Shown one piece after another: positions 43,379 through 51,841 of a DNA stretch of 64,000 bases. Each line of letters starts with the position of its first letter. Within the stretch, counting starts at the first letter, position 1. Origin of the DNA: DATHXC01 sp035459965 (GTDB lineage Bacteria; Pseudomonadota; Gammaproteobacteria; Burkholderiales; Methylophilaceae); contig DATHXC010000004.1 in the NCBI GenBank assembly GCA_035459965.1, forward strand, positions 248,001 through 312,000, in the 5' to 3' direction. The notes below the pieces were generated by a model. That model searched no databases, was not told where the DNA came from, and saw nothing but the letters and a program-made list of their open reading frames with translations. The translations under genes were made by a program, and so were the position numbers.

Positions 43379-44539
43379 TCAACGCTGAGTTCGGTACATT
43401 TTATATATGCCACTCATGCTCATGCTGACGAAAATTCCGAAGGCTATAATAATGATATTGATAGAAAGTTCTGACTTTACCATCATCGTATAAGTACCTA
43501 TAAGCACCAGAATACCTAGGTTTTCATTAAAATTTTGTACAGCAATGGAATGGCCTGCACCAATTAATATATGGCCACGGTGCTGTAATAATGCGTTGAG
43601 CGGAACAACAAAAAACCCGCTCAGTACACCAATGATAAACAGCAGGGCACATGCTATCTGCCAGTTATGCACAAGCACCATAGCAACCACCAGAAAGCCC
43701 ATTAAGATACCCGCCGGCAATACTTTAAGTGAGTCTTCCAGCTTGATATATTTAGCCGCAACGATAGAACCTACAGCAATACCTACAGCGACAATCATAA
43801 TCAGTAGGTTTGCCTGGTCTAGCTGATAACCTAATGTCACTTTGGACCAATCTATAACAATAAACTGCAAGGTAGCGCCTGCTCCCCAGAATAGGGTGGT
43901 CACCGCCAGAGAGACCTGCCCACTGCCATCTTTCCATAACACTTTGAATGAGTGCCAGAAATCACGCAGCATAAATACGGGGTTTCGCCTCTTTAGCTTG
44001 TGATCAATTGGCAGTGTGGGGATGTACATATTGAACCCTGCAGCCGCCATGTAAAGCACCGTAATCACTATCATCGCCAAGTGTGGGTCATAGCTGGCCA
44101 TTTTGCCGCCAAGAAAAGCGCCAAGGATAATCGCCATCACCGTAGAGCCTTCCATCCAGCCATTGGCTTTTACCAACATATGGTGTGGAAGATATTCGGT
44201 GAGGATGCCATATTTGGCAGGGGAGTAGGCTGCTGCGCCAATACCTACTATGCCATATGCCAGTAAAGGCGGTGCTCCTGCCATCATGGCGATGCTGCCG
44301 GCAAACTTGATGGCATTAGAAACGAACATGACGCGGCCCTTGGGATATGCATCCGCTAAAGAGCCTACGAAAGGGGCAAGTACAATATAAGACAGGACGA
44401 AAAACCACTTAAGCAGAGGCGTGAACCAATCTGGAGAGTTCATTTCCTGTAGCAATGCAATAGCTGCAAATAGCAGCGCATTATCAGCTAGCGCAGAGAT
44501 GAACTGCGCTAGCAGGATGATGTAGAAACCTGAATTCAT
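43379..44539 (-). CDS. lplT: Lysophospholipid transporter LplT
   Basis: 386 residues, major facilitator superfamily with about 11-12 membrane helices. The N-terminus (FYIILLAQFISALADNALLF) and LAPFVGSLADAYPKGRVMF match LplT, which flips lyso-phosphatidylethanolamine into the inner leaflet for re-acylation. Here it stands alone: no acyltransferase/synthetase (aas) domain is fused or adjacent. Confidence 0.88.
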   Translation of the reverse strand: MNSGFYIILLAQFISALADNALLFAAIALLQEMNSPDWFTPLLKWFFVLSYIVLAPFVGSLADAYPKGRVMFVSNAIKFAGSIAMMAGAPPLLAYGIVGIGAAAYSPAKYGILTEYLPHHMLVKANGWMEGSTVMAIILGAFLGGKMASYDPHLAMIVITVLYMAAAGFNMYIPTLPIDHKLKRRNPVFMLRDFWHSFKVLWKDGSGQVSLAVTTLFWGAGATLQFIVIDWSKVTLGYQLDQANLLIMIVAVGIAVGSIVAAKYIKLEDSLKVLPAGILMGFLVVAMVLVHNWQIACALLFIIGVLSGFFVVPLNALLQHRGHILIGAGHSIAVQNFNENLGILVLIGTYTMMVKSELSINIIIIAFGIFVSMSMSGIYKMYRTQR

Positions 44540-44625
44540 TGCTTTGTTACACCACTAAGTGATGCTTATCTCGTCCCGTTTAAATTGCCAGATTTATTAT
44601 CTGAATCGGCTTTATATGAAAAATC

Positions 44626-46026
44626 TTAAAGCGCCTCTGCAGCAAAGTCAGCCAAGCGCGAACGCTCACCACGCACTAGCGTGACATGACCATTATGCTC
44701 CCAGCCTTTAAATCTATCGACCACATAAGTTAAACCAGAGCTGCCTTCGGTTAAATAAGGCGTATCAATCTGCGCAATATTTCCCAGGCAAACCACTTTA
44801 GTGCCAGGGCCCGCACGGGTAATCAGTGTTTTCATTTGTTTGGGCGTCAGGTTTTGGGCTTCATCGATAATGAGGAATTTGTGCAGGAAGGTACGACCCC
44901 TCATGAAGTTGAGCGATTTAATCTTAATCCGGGTACGTATCAAATCTTGCGTCGCAGCACGCCCCCATTCCCCTGCATCCTCATCAGTCTTATTCAAGAC
45001 ATCCAGGTTGTCTTCCAATGCGCCCATCCATGGCGCCATTTTTTCTTCTTCTGTACCTGGCAGGAAACCAATGTCTTCGCCCACGGGCACAGTAACACGG
45101 GTCATGATGATTTCACTGTAAATCTTCTTGTCCAGCGTCTGGGTTAATGCAGAAGCCAGTGTGAGCAAGGTTTTGCCAGTGCCTGCCTGGCCTAGAAGTG
45201 TAATGAAGTCCACATCAGGATCCATCAGCAAATTAAGCGCAAAATTCTGCTCACGATTGCGCGCGGTGATTCCCCAAACCCCATGCTTGGGCTGAGTGTA
45301 GTCTTTGACGATTTCCAGTACGGCAGTATTGCCATCCAGGCTACGCACGATGGCATGAAATGGCTTTTCATATTCATAGAACACAAACTCGTTGACCAGG
45401 AAGCTTTTGCATAATGGCCCTGTGATGCGGTAGTACATGCGTCCTGCATCTTGCCACGACTCCATGGCCTTGCTGTGCTTTTCCCAGAAGTCGGCTGGTA
45501 ACTCTTTCATGCCGCTGTACAGAAGATCCGTATCTTCCAGTACTTTGTCGTTGAAGTAATCTTCAGCAGGGACACCAATAGCACGTGCCTTGATGCGGAT
45601 ATTGATGTCTTTGCTGACGAGGATGACCTGGCGTTCCGGGTTGTTTTTCTTCAGCTCCAGCACAACGCTTAATATCTCGTTATCTGCCTTGCTGCCAGCC
45701 AGCATCGGCAGCTCAACGGTAACGGCGCCAGTCTGCAGGAACAGCCGGCCGGTGATGTGTTTGTTATTACCATTGATGGAGAGCGGGCAACCATCATCAA
45801 GATTACTCAGGTTGGTGCCGACGATCTCTTCCAGATTGCGGCTGGCCTGTCGCGCGTTTCTAGCGACTTCGGTCATGCCTTTTTTGTTATTGTCCAACTC
45901 CTCCAATGTGACCATTGGCAGGTAGATATCATGTTCTTCAAAGCGGAATAAACTGGAGGGATCATGCATCAATACGTTGGTATCGAGTACAAAAAACTTG
46001 GTATCTGAAGAACGCTTTTTAGCCAT
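44626..46026 (-). CDS. phoH2: PIN-PhoH family ATPase
   Basis: 466 residues. N-terminal PIN ribonuclease domain (VLDTNVLMHDPSSLFRFEEH; acidic residues in PMVTLEELDNNKKG) fused to a C-terminal PhoH NTPase domain (Walker A LGQAGTGKTLLTLASAL, Walker B LIIDEAQNLTPKQMKTLI). This PhoH2 architecture is known in Actinobacteria as a sequence-related RNA helicase/ribonuclease. It is cytosolic. The symbol follows the domain type. Downstream of bcp on the same strand. Confidence 0.9.
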   Translation of the reverse strand: MAKKRSSDTKFFVLDTNVLMHDPSSLFRFEEHDIYLPMVTLEELDNNKKGMTEVARNARQASRNLEEIVGTNLSNLDDGCPLSINGNNKHITGRLFLQTGAVTVELPMLAGSKADNEILSVVLELKKNNPERQVILVSKDINIRIKARAIGVPAEDYFNDKVLEDTDLLYSGMKELPADFWEKHSKAMESWQDAGRMYYRITGPLCKSFLVNEFVFYEYEKPFHAIVRSLDGNTAVLEIVKDYTQPKHGVWGITARNREQNFALNLLMDPDVDFITLLGQAGTGKTLLTLASALTQTLDKKIYSEIIMTRVTVPVGEDIGFLPGTEEEKMAPWMGALEDNLDVLNKTDEDAGEWGRAATQDLIRTRIKIKSLNFMRGRTFLHKFLIIDEAQNLTPKQMKTLITRAGPGTKVVCLGNIAQIDTPYLTEGSSGLTYVVDRFKGWEHNGHVTLVRGERSRLADFAAEAL

Positions 46027-46041
46027 GAATTGATATTTCCC

Positions 46042-46500
46042 CTATGTTAGAGACTGCACAAAATTGAGGACAGCCGGTACATGGCCATCCACTTTAACGC
46101 CACGCCACTCTTGTATCAGTACGCCTTTTTTATCAATGACAAACGTACTACGTTCTACACCACGGACTTCCTTACCGTACATCTTTTTCATCTTCATTAC
46201 ACCAAAAATACCGCATGCCAACTCTTCAATATCGGCAAGCAACTCGAATGGGAAACTAAATTTGGTTTTGAAGTTTTCATGAGACTTAAGGCTATCACGT
46301 GAGATACCTACAATTTCGCAACCCGCTTGCTGGAACGCTGCGTAATTGTCGCGAAAGTCCTTGCCTTGATTGGTACAGCCGGGAGTGTTGTCTTTGGGAT
46401 AAAAATAGATAATCAGATTTTTACCTAGAAACTCAGAAAGTTTAAATACCTTGCCACCAGTGGAGGGAAGTTCAAATGCAGGAATGACTTGATTCAACAT
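46042..46500 (-). CDS. bcp: Thioredoxin-dependent peroxiredoxin Bcp (PrxQ)
   Basis: 152 residues. Peroxidatic Cys42 in PKDNTPGCTNQGKDFRD. In the E. coli protein the resolving cysteine lies five residues on (PGCTVQAC); here that position is Lys47, so the usual PrxQ disulfide cannot form. Cys61 (QQAGCEIVGIS) could act instead or the enzyme may work as a one-Cys form. 15 bases before phoH2. Confidence 0.93.
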   Translation of the reverse strand: MLNQVIPAFELPSTGGKVFKLSEFLGKNLIIYFYPKDNTPGCTNQGKDFRDNYAAFQQAGCEIVGISRDSLKSHENFKTKFSFPFELLADIEELACGIFGVMKMKKMYGKEVRGVERSTFVIDKKGVLIQEWRGVKVDGHVPAVLNFVQSLT

Positions 46501-46601
46501 AGTTTGGATTTAGCCTTAGACAATAGCATTGTTGTGAAAAAAAACGCTTAAGGCAAGCCCATAAACACCCAAAATGAAATTAAATTTCCAAATTAAACTT
46601 C

Positions 46602-48062
46602 CTAAATTTCTAAGTGCTTGCGCGGTAACTCTATTTCAATAAGCGTCCCGCCACCTTCACGCGCCCTGAACTGAATACTGCCAGCTAATGCCTCGCACAC
46701 TTTAAATGCAAATGGAATGCCGAGCCCGGTGCCAAAACGCTTGGTAGTCGGCCCAGGGCTCACAGCATGAGGGTCCGGCGTAAACGGCATACCTGGCCCC
46801 CTGTCTGCAATCAGTATGCGCAAGGAATCTTGAGCGATATCGGCATGAATCTCCAGCTTGGAGTGACTGGGGATAGCCTCAATAGCATTCAGTAGTAAGT
46901 TGTAGAGTGCCTGCTCCAGCAAATGTTCATCTGTATGCATGCTGTCATCGTGTTTTTCCCATGCCGGCAATTCCAGCTCGATCGATTTTTCACGTAATTT
47001 CTGCTGCAAAGGGACCAGTGAGCCATCAATAATTTGTCTTAAAGACGTAGCGTTAGGTTGAGGTTTTAATGGATGCAAATAGGCCAATAATGACCCAGTC
47101 CAGCGCTCCAGTCTATCCACTGAGCTGATGATGTCGAGGAAAGACTCACGTGTTTCCTCATCCAGCTGGTTGTTATCAGCTACCTGTGCAGTCGCGCGGA
47201 TGCTAGCCAAAGGATTGCGGATGTTATGTGCCAGCATAGGCACCAAAAGCCCTTGAGCAGCCTGTTTCTCGGTCTTAATTAATGCTTCCTGGCTACGTGC
47301 CAGCTCTTCGGCCATATGATTGATGGCTTGTGACAGTGTAGCAAGCTCTGCTGCCCCTTCTTCCGGGGCCTTATGTTCAAGCCTGCCTGCGCTGATCTCT
47401 GTGGTCGCATGCAGCAACTCACCTATCGGTTTTACAATCGCCCGCTTGAGAAAGACGCGTGAAAACAAAAGCAGGATAGTCGCCAGGATGATAGGAATGG
47501 CAAGCAGTGCAATGGATATGCGTTTCGCTTCTTCCAGGCGCTGTTGCAACTCCTTCTGCTTGACTGCCAACAGCCCCTCTGTGCGTGTCGATACCACTTC
47601 ATAACGTTTGAAGATGGTCGATTCCAGGTCACTATTGAGCGTTTTTTCTATGGATTCATTGGTAAATTTATGACGCATGCTAAAGACAACGCTGGTCTCG
47701 GTCACAAAGGCGTCATAGCTGTCATTAAGCTCTTTGATGGCCGCTTTTTCTTCTGTCCCTACCGTTAACTCTTTGAGCTTGGTGAAATGCTTTTGCACGG
47801 AAACCGTGTAGGCATGATATTCACCCTCTGCTTCTGGATCGGCCAGAAAGTAAGCATCAAATAACTCTTTCATCTGGCGATACAGGTCACCACGGGTTTG
47901 CTGAATTTCTTGAACCAAGGAGTTAATACGCTGAGATTCTAGCGAGGACTTATCGCCAAGCTGGATGCCGATGGCACCTGCAGCACCAGCAAGAACCACC
48001 AATAGAATAAACGCCAATTCATGGATCAGCAGTAAGTCATTGAGTGATTTTTGTGGGCGCAC
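46602..48062 (-). CDS. Membrane sensor histidine kinase without nearby regulator
   Basis: 486 residues. Membrane helices at about 13-34 and 182-204 enclose a 145-residue, mostly helical periplasmic sensor; then HAMP (205-260), a DHp domain with the phosphoacceptor His279 in VPMLAHNIRNPLASIRA, and a HATPase with N box LYNLLLNAIEAIP, G1 IADRGPGMP and G2 GTGLGIPFAFK. GTG start three bases after the tonB stop, hence co-translated with tonB. No response regulator gene is found in the window. The input signal is unknown. Confidence 0.9.
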   Translation of the reverse strand: MRPQKSLNDLLLIHELAFILLVVLAGAAGAIGIQLGDKSSLESQRINSLVQEIQQTRGDLYRQMKELFDAYFLADPEAEGEYHAYTVSVQKHFTKLKELTVGTEEKAAIKELNDSYDAFVTETSVVFSMRHKFTNESIEKTLNSDLESTIFKRYEVVSTRTEGLLAVKQKELQQRLEEAKRISIALLAIPIILATILLLFSRVFLKRAIVKPIGELLHATTEISAGRLEHKAPEEGAAELATLSQAINHMAEELARSQEALIKTEKQAAQGLLVPMLAHNIRNPLASIRATAQVADNNQLDEETRESFLDIISSVDRLERWTGSLLAYLHPLKPQPNATSLRQIIDGSLVPLQQKLREKSIELELPAWEKHDDSMHTDEHLLEQALYNLLLNAIEAIPSHSKLEIHADIAQDSLRILIADRGPGMPFTPDPHAVSPGPTTKRFGTGLGIPFAFKVCEALAGSIQFRAREGGGTLIEIELPRKHLEI

Positions 48063-48065
48063 TAA

Positions 48066-48821
48066 TCACTGCTCCAGACGGAACGACACGGGTACAAGGA
48101 TGGTAAATGAGCGTCCTCGCAACGCTTCTGGTGGCAATGGAAAAGGGGATGCCTTTTTGACCATTTCCAGCGTTTGTTTATCGAGCACCTCGTAACTGCT
48201 GGAGTCATGCACTTTTGCTGACAACACATTGCCATTGCTATCAAGGTGCAGCTCTAACATGACGTCGCCCTGCCAGCCGCGCATTTGGGCTACTTTTGGA
48301 TATTGTTTATATTTTGCTATTTCACGTGCCAGCAAACTGCCATATTGGTTACGGGCGGCATCAATATCCTGCTGACTGGGCCCAACAGGTTTAGCTGGTT
48401 CGGGTGGGGGCAGCGGTGCAGCAACAGGAGCAGTAATTACTGGTGGGCTATCAGCCTTGGGTGCTGCCGTAATAACCGCAGGGCTAGGGGATGGTGTCGT
48501 AATTTCAGGTGCTGGATTTGAAGGCGGTTCAGCGATAGGCGAAGGTTGAGGTATTGGTTTTTGTTTGATTACTGGTGGTGGTTTAATTACAGGTTGTGGC
48601 GGTGTGGACTCATTCTGTACAGGCTCAGGTGTGGCTACTGGTGCTGGTTCTGCCTGTTTCGGTCGAGCAATTTCAACAATCAGGGTTTCCGGGGGCTTTT
48701 TTGTATCAAACTCAATATTGGGTAGTATGAATGCCGCGAGTGTGTGCAATGCTATTGAAAGCGTAATCGCCCAGAATAAACCGTTATCGTGGTTGGGAAG
48801 TGGTTGGGAATAAGTTGCCAA
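48066..48821 (-). CDS. tonB: TonB energy transducer
   Basis: 251 residues. One N-terminal membrane helix (ITLSIALHTLAAFILPNI), a proline-rich periplasmic region (about 40-150: repeats such as PPPVIKQKPIPQPSP), and a C-terminal TonB domain (KYKQYPKVAQMRGWQGDVML to ILVPVSFRLEQ). Transmits proton-motive force to outer-membrane receptors. No exbB/exbD genes are adjacent; it may use ones elsewhere. A TonB-dependent receptor lies 3 kb away at 51842 on the same strand. Confidence 0.9.
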   Translation of the reverse strand: MATYSQPLPNHDNGLFWAITLSIALHTLAAFILPNIEFDTKKPPETLIVEIARPKQAEPAPVATPEPVQNESTPPQPVIKPPPVIKQKPIPQPSPIAEPPSNPAPEITTPSPSPAVITAAPKADSPPVITAPVAAPLPPPEPAKPVGPSQQDIDAARNQYGSLLAREIAKYKQYPKVAQMRGWQGDVMLELHLDSNGNVLSAKVHDSSSYEVLDKQTLEMVKKASPFPLPPEALRGRSFTILVPVSFRLEQ

Positions 48822-49003
48822 GGCTAGCTGCTGATGATTGGTCTGTCTGAGTGAATGTTAGGGTTACATATATTTATATAGTTTATACGTTTGATTATAC
48901 AACAAGCCATCGCAGTAAGCGGCTTTGAAAGCGCCTTGCCATGGTGTTTTTCAGCTATTTGGCTTGTGGCTATATACGACCATTAATGGCTGTTTTCAGC
49001 CGA

Positions 49004-49915
49004 TTATTCCCACTCCAATACCGGGTAGATGTTGTTGACGTTACGACGGTTCACAATGTCAAATAATACCCACTTATCTTTCTCTGACGCTGCTGCTGTA
49101 TCCATGGATTTTTCCATCACTTCCCCTTTTTTAATGCTGGCGCGAATGTCATTTAATAGCGTTGTCAAATAACGCTCCTCATTACTAAGCGCTGTTTTCC
49201 ATTCTTTTACTGCTGGGCCATGCCCTGGTATTACTTGCTGTGCCTTAATAGCCTTAAGTTGATTAATAACGGTTAGCCAACCCTTGATATCGCCATCGAT
49301 GGAAGGTGTTCTTTCAACAAATAATAAATCACCAGTCCATAGTGTCGCTGATTGATTATCCAGTACGGTGATATCAGTATTGGTATGCGCTGTGGGGTAA
49401 GCCGTGAGGGTGAGTGTTCGCTCACCTAGGTCCAGTTCCAGCGTATTTTGCACAGTCAGGTCAGGTTTTATTATTTCACTGCCTGCAAAATCTGTACCCA
49501 GCCAGATATTGTTGATGCGCATGTAATTCTCTTTACGACGCTCCATCGCATCGGCCAGTTTGCTATGGCCGACAAAAGTGGCTTTGTCATGTGTGAATGC
49601 GGCATTGCCGAAAATATGGTCTGGGTGCACGTGCGTATTGATGACATAGAGGATCGGCAACGGTGTGATTTTGCGGATAGCCTCATGCAATTCCTGCCCT
49701 ACCTTAAAGCTGCCGCCAGTATCAATGACTGCAACCCCTTTGCTGCCAACTATGAAGCTTAGATTGCAGATATCACCGTGATAGCCTTCAGATAAATCTT
49801 CATGCGCACCATGATGCACATAAATGTTATCGGCTACCTTTTCCATGGTTAAGGGTGCTGCATGGACGTAGCTGGCAAGCAGCAACAGTGATGAAATACA
49901 AATTAAACGGTGCAC
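49004..49915 (-). CDS. Quinoprotein relay system zinc metallohydrolase (SoxH-like MBL fold)
   Basis: 303 residues, signal peptide about 1-19 (ends SYVHA). Metallo-beta-lactamase fold with metal motif HVHPDH at 95-100 (His95, His97, Asp99, His100), Asp in LWTGDLLFVE, and the closing VIPGHGPAVKEW. The sequence matches periplasmic SoxH-like hydrolases described next to PQQ alcohol/aldehyde dehydrogenases and fused SoxYZ carriers. Its substrate is not established. Ribosome site CAGGAG. Divergent from the cytochrome b561 gene, across 270 bases of AT-rich DNA. Confidence 0.85.
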   Translation of the reverse strand: MHRLICISSLLLLASYVHAAPLTMEKVADNIYVHHGAHEDLSEGYHGDICNLSFIVGSKGVAVIDTGGSFKVGQELHEAIRKITPLPILYVINTHVHPDHIFGNAAFTHDKATFVGHSKLADAMERRKENYMRINNIWLGTDFAGSEIIKPDLTVQNTLELDLGERTLTLTAYPTAHTNTDITVLDNQSATLWTGDLLFVERTPSIDGDIKGWLTVINQLKAIKAQQVIPGHGPAVKEWKTALSNEERYLTTLLNDIRASIKKGEVMEKSMDTAAASEKDKWVLFDIVNRRNVNNIYPVLEWE

Positions 49916-50185
49916 GGCATGGTTCTCCTGTTTTGCATCTTATGGTTTTTTATTGAAGCCTGATCAGAGTATAAAGTAGGATGCGACTTCACTGCTGAAG
50001 TTGCATGGAACTGTGACTGGCTGTCTGCGTCTACAAGCTGTATCACTTAAGATTATGAAGCGCTTTGATCGTAGTAAGTACACCAAACAAGAACATCAAA
50101 AAAGTGTATATTCGTCAAAGAAATTTACCGAAAACACACTACGTTACATAAACTAGCTTTGAATAATTTACGATAGGGTTATCGC

Positions 50186-50785
50186 ATGAGTAGATCTAAT
50201 TCACGTTACACCAAAACAGCCGTTATCCTGCATTGGCTAATCGGCTTTGCCATCCTCGGTATGTTTGCCTTGGGTTGGTATATGAGTGATTTGCCGAAAG
50301 AAGCACCAAAATCGGCCGCCTACGATCTTTTTGACTGGGGTATTTACACCTGGCAACTATCAGAAGAAATCTCTCCTAGAACCTTCTATTACAATCTACA
50401 TAAATCCATAGGCGTGACCTTGCTGGTGTTGATCGCATTCCGCGTATTGTGGCGCTTGACCCATCGGCCGCCTGCATTGCTTGCCAGCATGAAGGACTGG
50501 GAGAAAAAATTGGCTACCGGTGGTCATCACCTGCTTTATTTACTGATGGTTGCTATGCCGGTAAGTGGCTTGATTATGGCGGTGTATAGCAAGTACGGTG
50601 TTAAATGGTTCGGTATTCCGCTGATTTCAGGACTGGATAACAAGAGTATGCGCGAGATATTTGTTGAGGCGCATGAACTCATAGGTGTCATCCTGATCAG
50701 CGTTATTATTCTGCATGTACTCGCGGCACTAAAGCATAAATTCATAGACCGTGATGAGACATTAAAGCGGATGTCACTACACTAA
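50186..50785 (+). CDS. Cytochrome b561
   Basis: 199 residues. Four membrane helices: KTAVILHWLIGFAILGMFAL, SIGVTLLVLIAFRVLWRLTH, HHLLYLLMVAMPVSGLIMAV and HELIGVILISVIILHVLAAL; conserved histidines for two b-haems fall in helices 1, 2 and 4 and the HKSIG segment. CybB/YceJ-type di-haem quinol oxidoreductase. Its location inside the quinoprotein relay locus suggests it links the periplasmic carriers to the quinone pool. Confidence 0.9.
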   Translation: MSRSNSRYTKTAVILHWLIGFAILGMFALGWYMSDLPKEAPKSAAYDLFDWGIYTWQLSEEISPRTFYYNLHKSIGVTLLVLIAFRVLWRLTHRPPALLASMKDWEKKLATGGHHLLYLLMVAMPVSGLIMAVYSKYGVKWFGIPLISGLDNKSMREIFVEAHELIGVILISVIILHVLAALKHKFIDRDETLKRMSLH

Positions 50786-50806
50786 AATCTATACTCGCTA
50801 GAGCAA

Positions 50807-50839
50807 AATAAAAAGGGCGCAATTAGCGCCCTTTTTATT
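50807..50839. terminator. Bidirectional terminator after the b561 gene
   Basis: AATAAAAAGGGCGC/GCGCCCTTTTTATT with a five-base loop, located between convergent genes. Confidence 0.93.
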
Positions 50840-50851
50840 CAGTACCATCTC

Positions 50852-51649
50852 TTAGCTTTTAACTTCGATCTCATGCTTGAAGGATGTGCCTTCATTATCT
50901 ACTGCCTGCACATCCAGCTTACCAGGCGCATTCGGCACAATATCAAATCTTAGGTAAGGGTCTTCGCTGGTTCCTACACCAAAATCAACATTCATCAATG
51001 GCTTGCCATTAAAGGTAAAGGCAGCTTTCTGGATATAAAAGGCAGGTACAAAACCCTGTGATACCAAGTCGCGTTGCAGCCCAGTACGCATAGGGTGCTT
51101 GATGATGAATGTAGCCGGTGTGGCAACGCCGATTTTTACTGGAGACTCCACATTCATTTTGATCTTGCCTGCTGTTGCACGTATCTCAGCCTCATTATTA
51201 TCCACGGTACCACCACAGCCGCCAGCAGCACGGATAGCCACTGCAGACATATAAAGCTTGCCATCCGCAGTTTCACCGATAGCGCGCACATAGGAGTCAG
51301 TTTCCATGCGGATTCGCGTGGATAGTTGCAGATTTCCCAGCGACTCTGTCAGGTGATAAGTCGCAGCAAGCTGAATGGGGTTAGCATCCACAATGATGTA
51401 TACATTCTTGATCAGAGCAGCGCCGCTTGATTGATCCACCGAAAGGGTGATGGGCACTTGTGCACCACTTTCCGCACGTCGAGGACCAGAAATCTTGATG
51501 AAGTCGGCATTCTCAATCGTACGATTAGCAAAAAACGCCTCTTTAACCACGGGCCATAGCTGTTCAGATGCCTCAGCCCATACCGCGTTGCTAAAGACCA
51601 GTAATGTCGCCCCAGCCAATACTAATTTTGCACCTAATATCCTGTTCAC
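50852..51649 (-). CDS. Quinoprotein dehydrogenase-associated fused SoxYZ-like carrier
   Basis: 265 residues, signal peptide about 1-25 (ends NAVWA). The first domain resembles SoxY and ends with the swinging-arm motif GGCGG, carrying Cys145, here followed at once by the second, SoxZ-like beta-sandwich domain (about 160-265). In sulfur oxidation SoxY binds intermediates on this cysteine; in methylotroph-type genomes a fused version occurs beside PQQ dehydrogenases. What it carries there is not known; a C1 or aldehyde-derived thio-adduct is a hypothesis. Confidence 0.88.
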   Translation of the reverse strand: MNRILGAKLVLAGATLLVFSNAVWAEASEQLWPVVKEAFFANRTIENADFIKISGPRRAESGAQVPITLSVDQSSGAALIKNVYIIVDANPIQLAATYHLTESLGNLQLSTRIRMETDSYVRAIGETADGKLYMSAVAIRAAGGCGGTVDNNEAEIRATAGKIKMNVESPVKIGVATPATFIIKHPMRTGLQRDLVSQGFVPAFYIQKAAFTFNGKPLMNVDFGVGTSEDPYLRFDIVPNAPGKLDVQAVDNEGTSFKHEIEVKS

Positions 51650-51700
51650 AATGCTGCACTCCTCAAGGGCTGACTATTTTATTATGCGTATCATTTAAGA

Positions 51701-51743
51701 CACTAATGGCTATCGCAACCTCATACCAGCAATAGCCTTAGTG
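51701..51743. promoter_or_regulatory. Inverted repeat upstream of the SoxYZ-like gene
   Basis: CACTAA-T-GGCTAT (51701-51713) pairs with ATAGCCTTAGTG (51732-51743) with one bulged T and an 18-base loop. It lies between the stop of the TonB receptor and the SoxYZ-like start. No T tract follows, so it may be a processing site, operator or attenuator rather than a simple terminator. Confidence 0.45.
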
Positions 51744-51841
51744 CATATGATTCTAAATGATTTTATGCCATTGTCTGTGACCTAAGTCACCATAGTACAT
51801 CACAATATAAAACTGCAATATGCCGGAGTGAATCTCACTAG

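Noticed and set aside
51680..51775. Fur-box-like AT-rich stretch (AATGATACGCATAAT) near the SoxYZ-like start
   Set aside because: Only a partial match to the 19-base Fur consensus, and AT-rich intergenic DNA gives such matches by chance.
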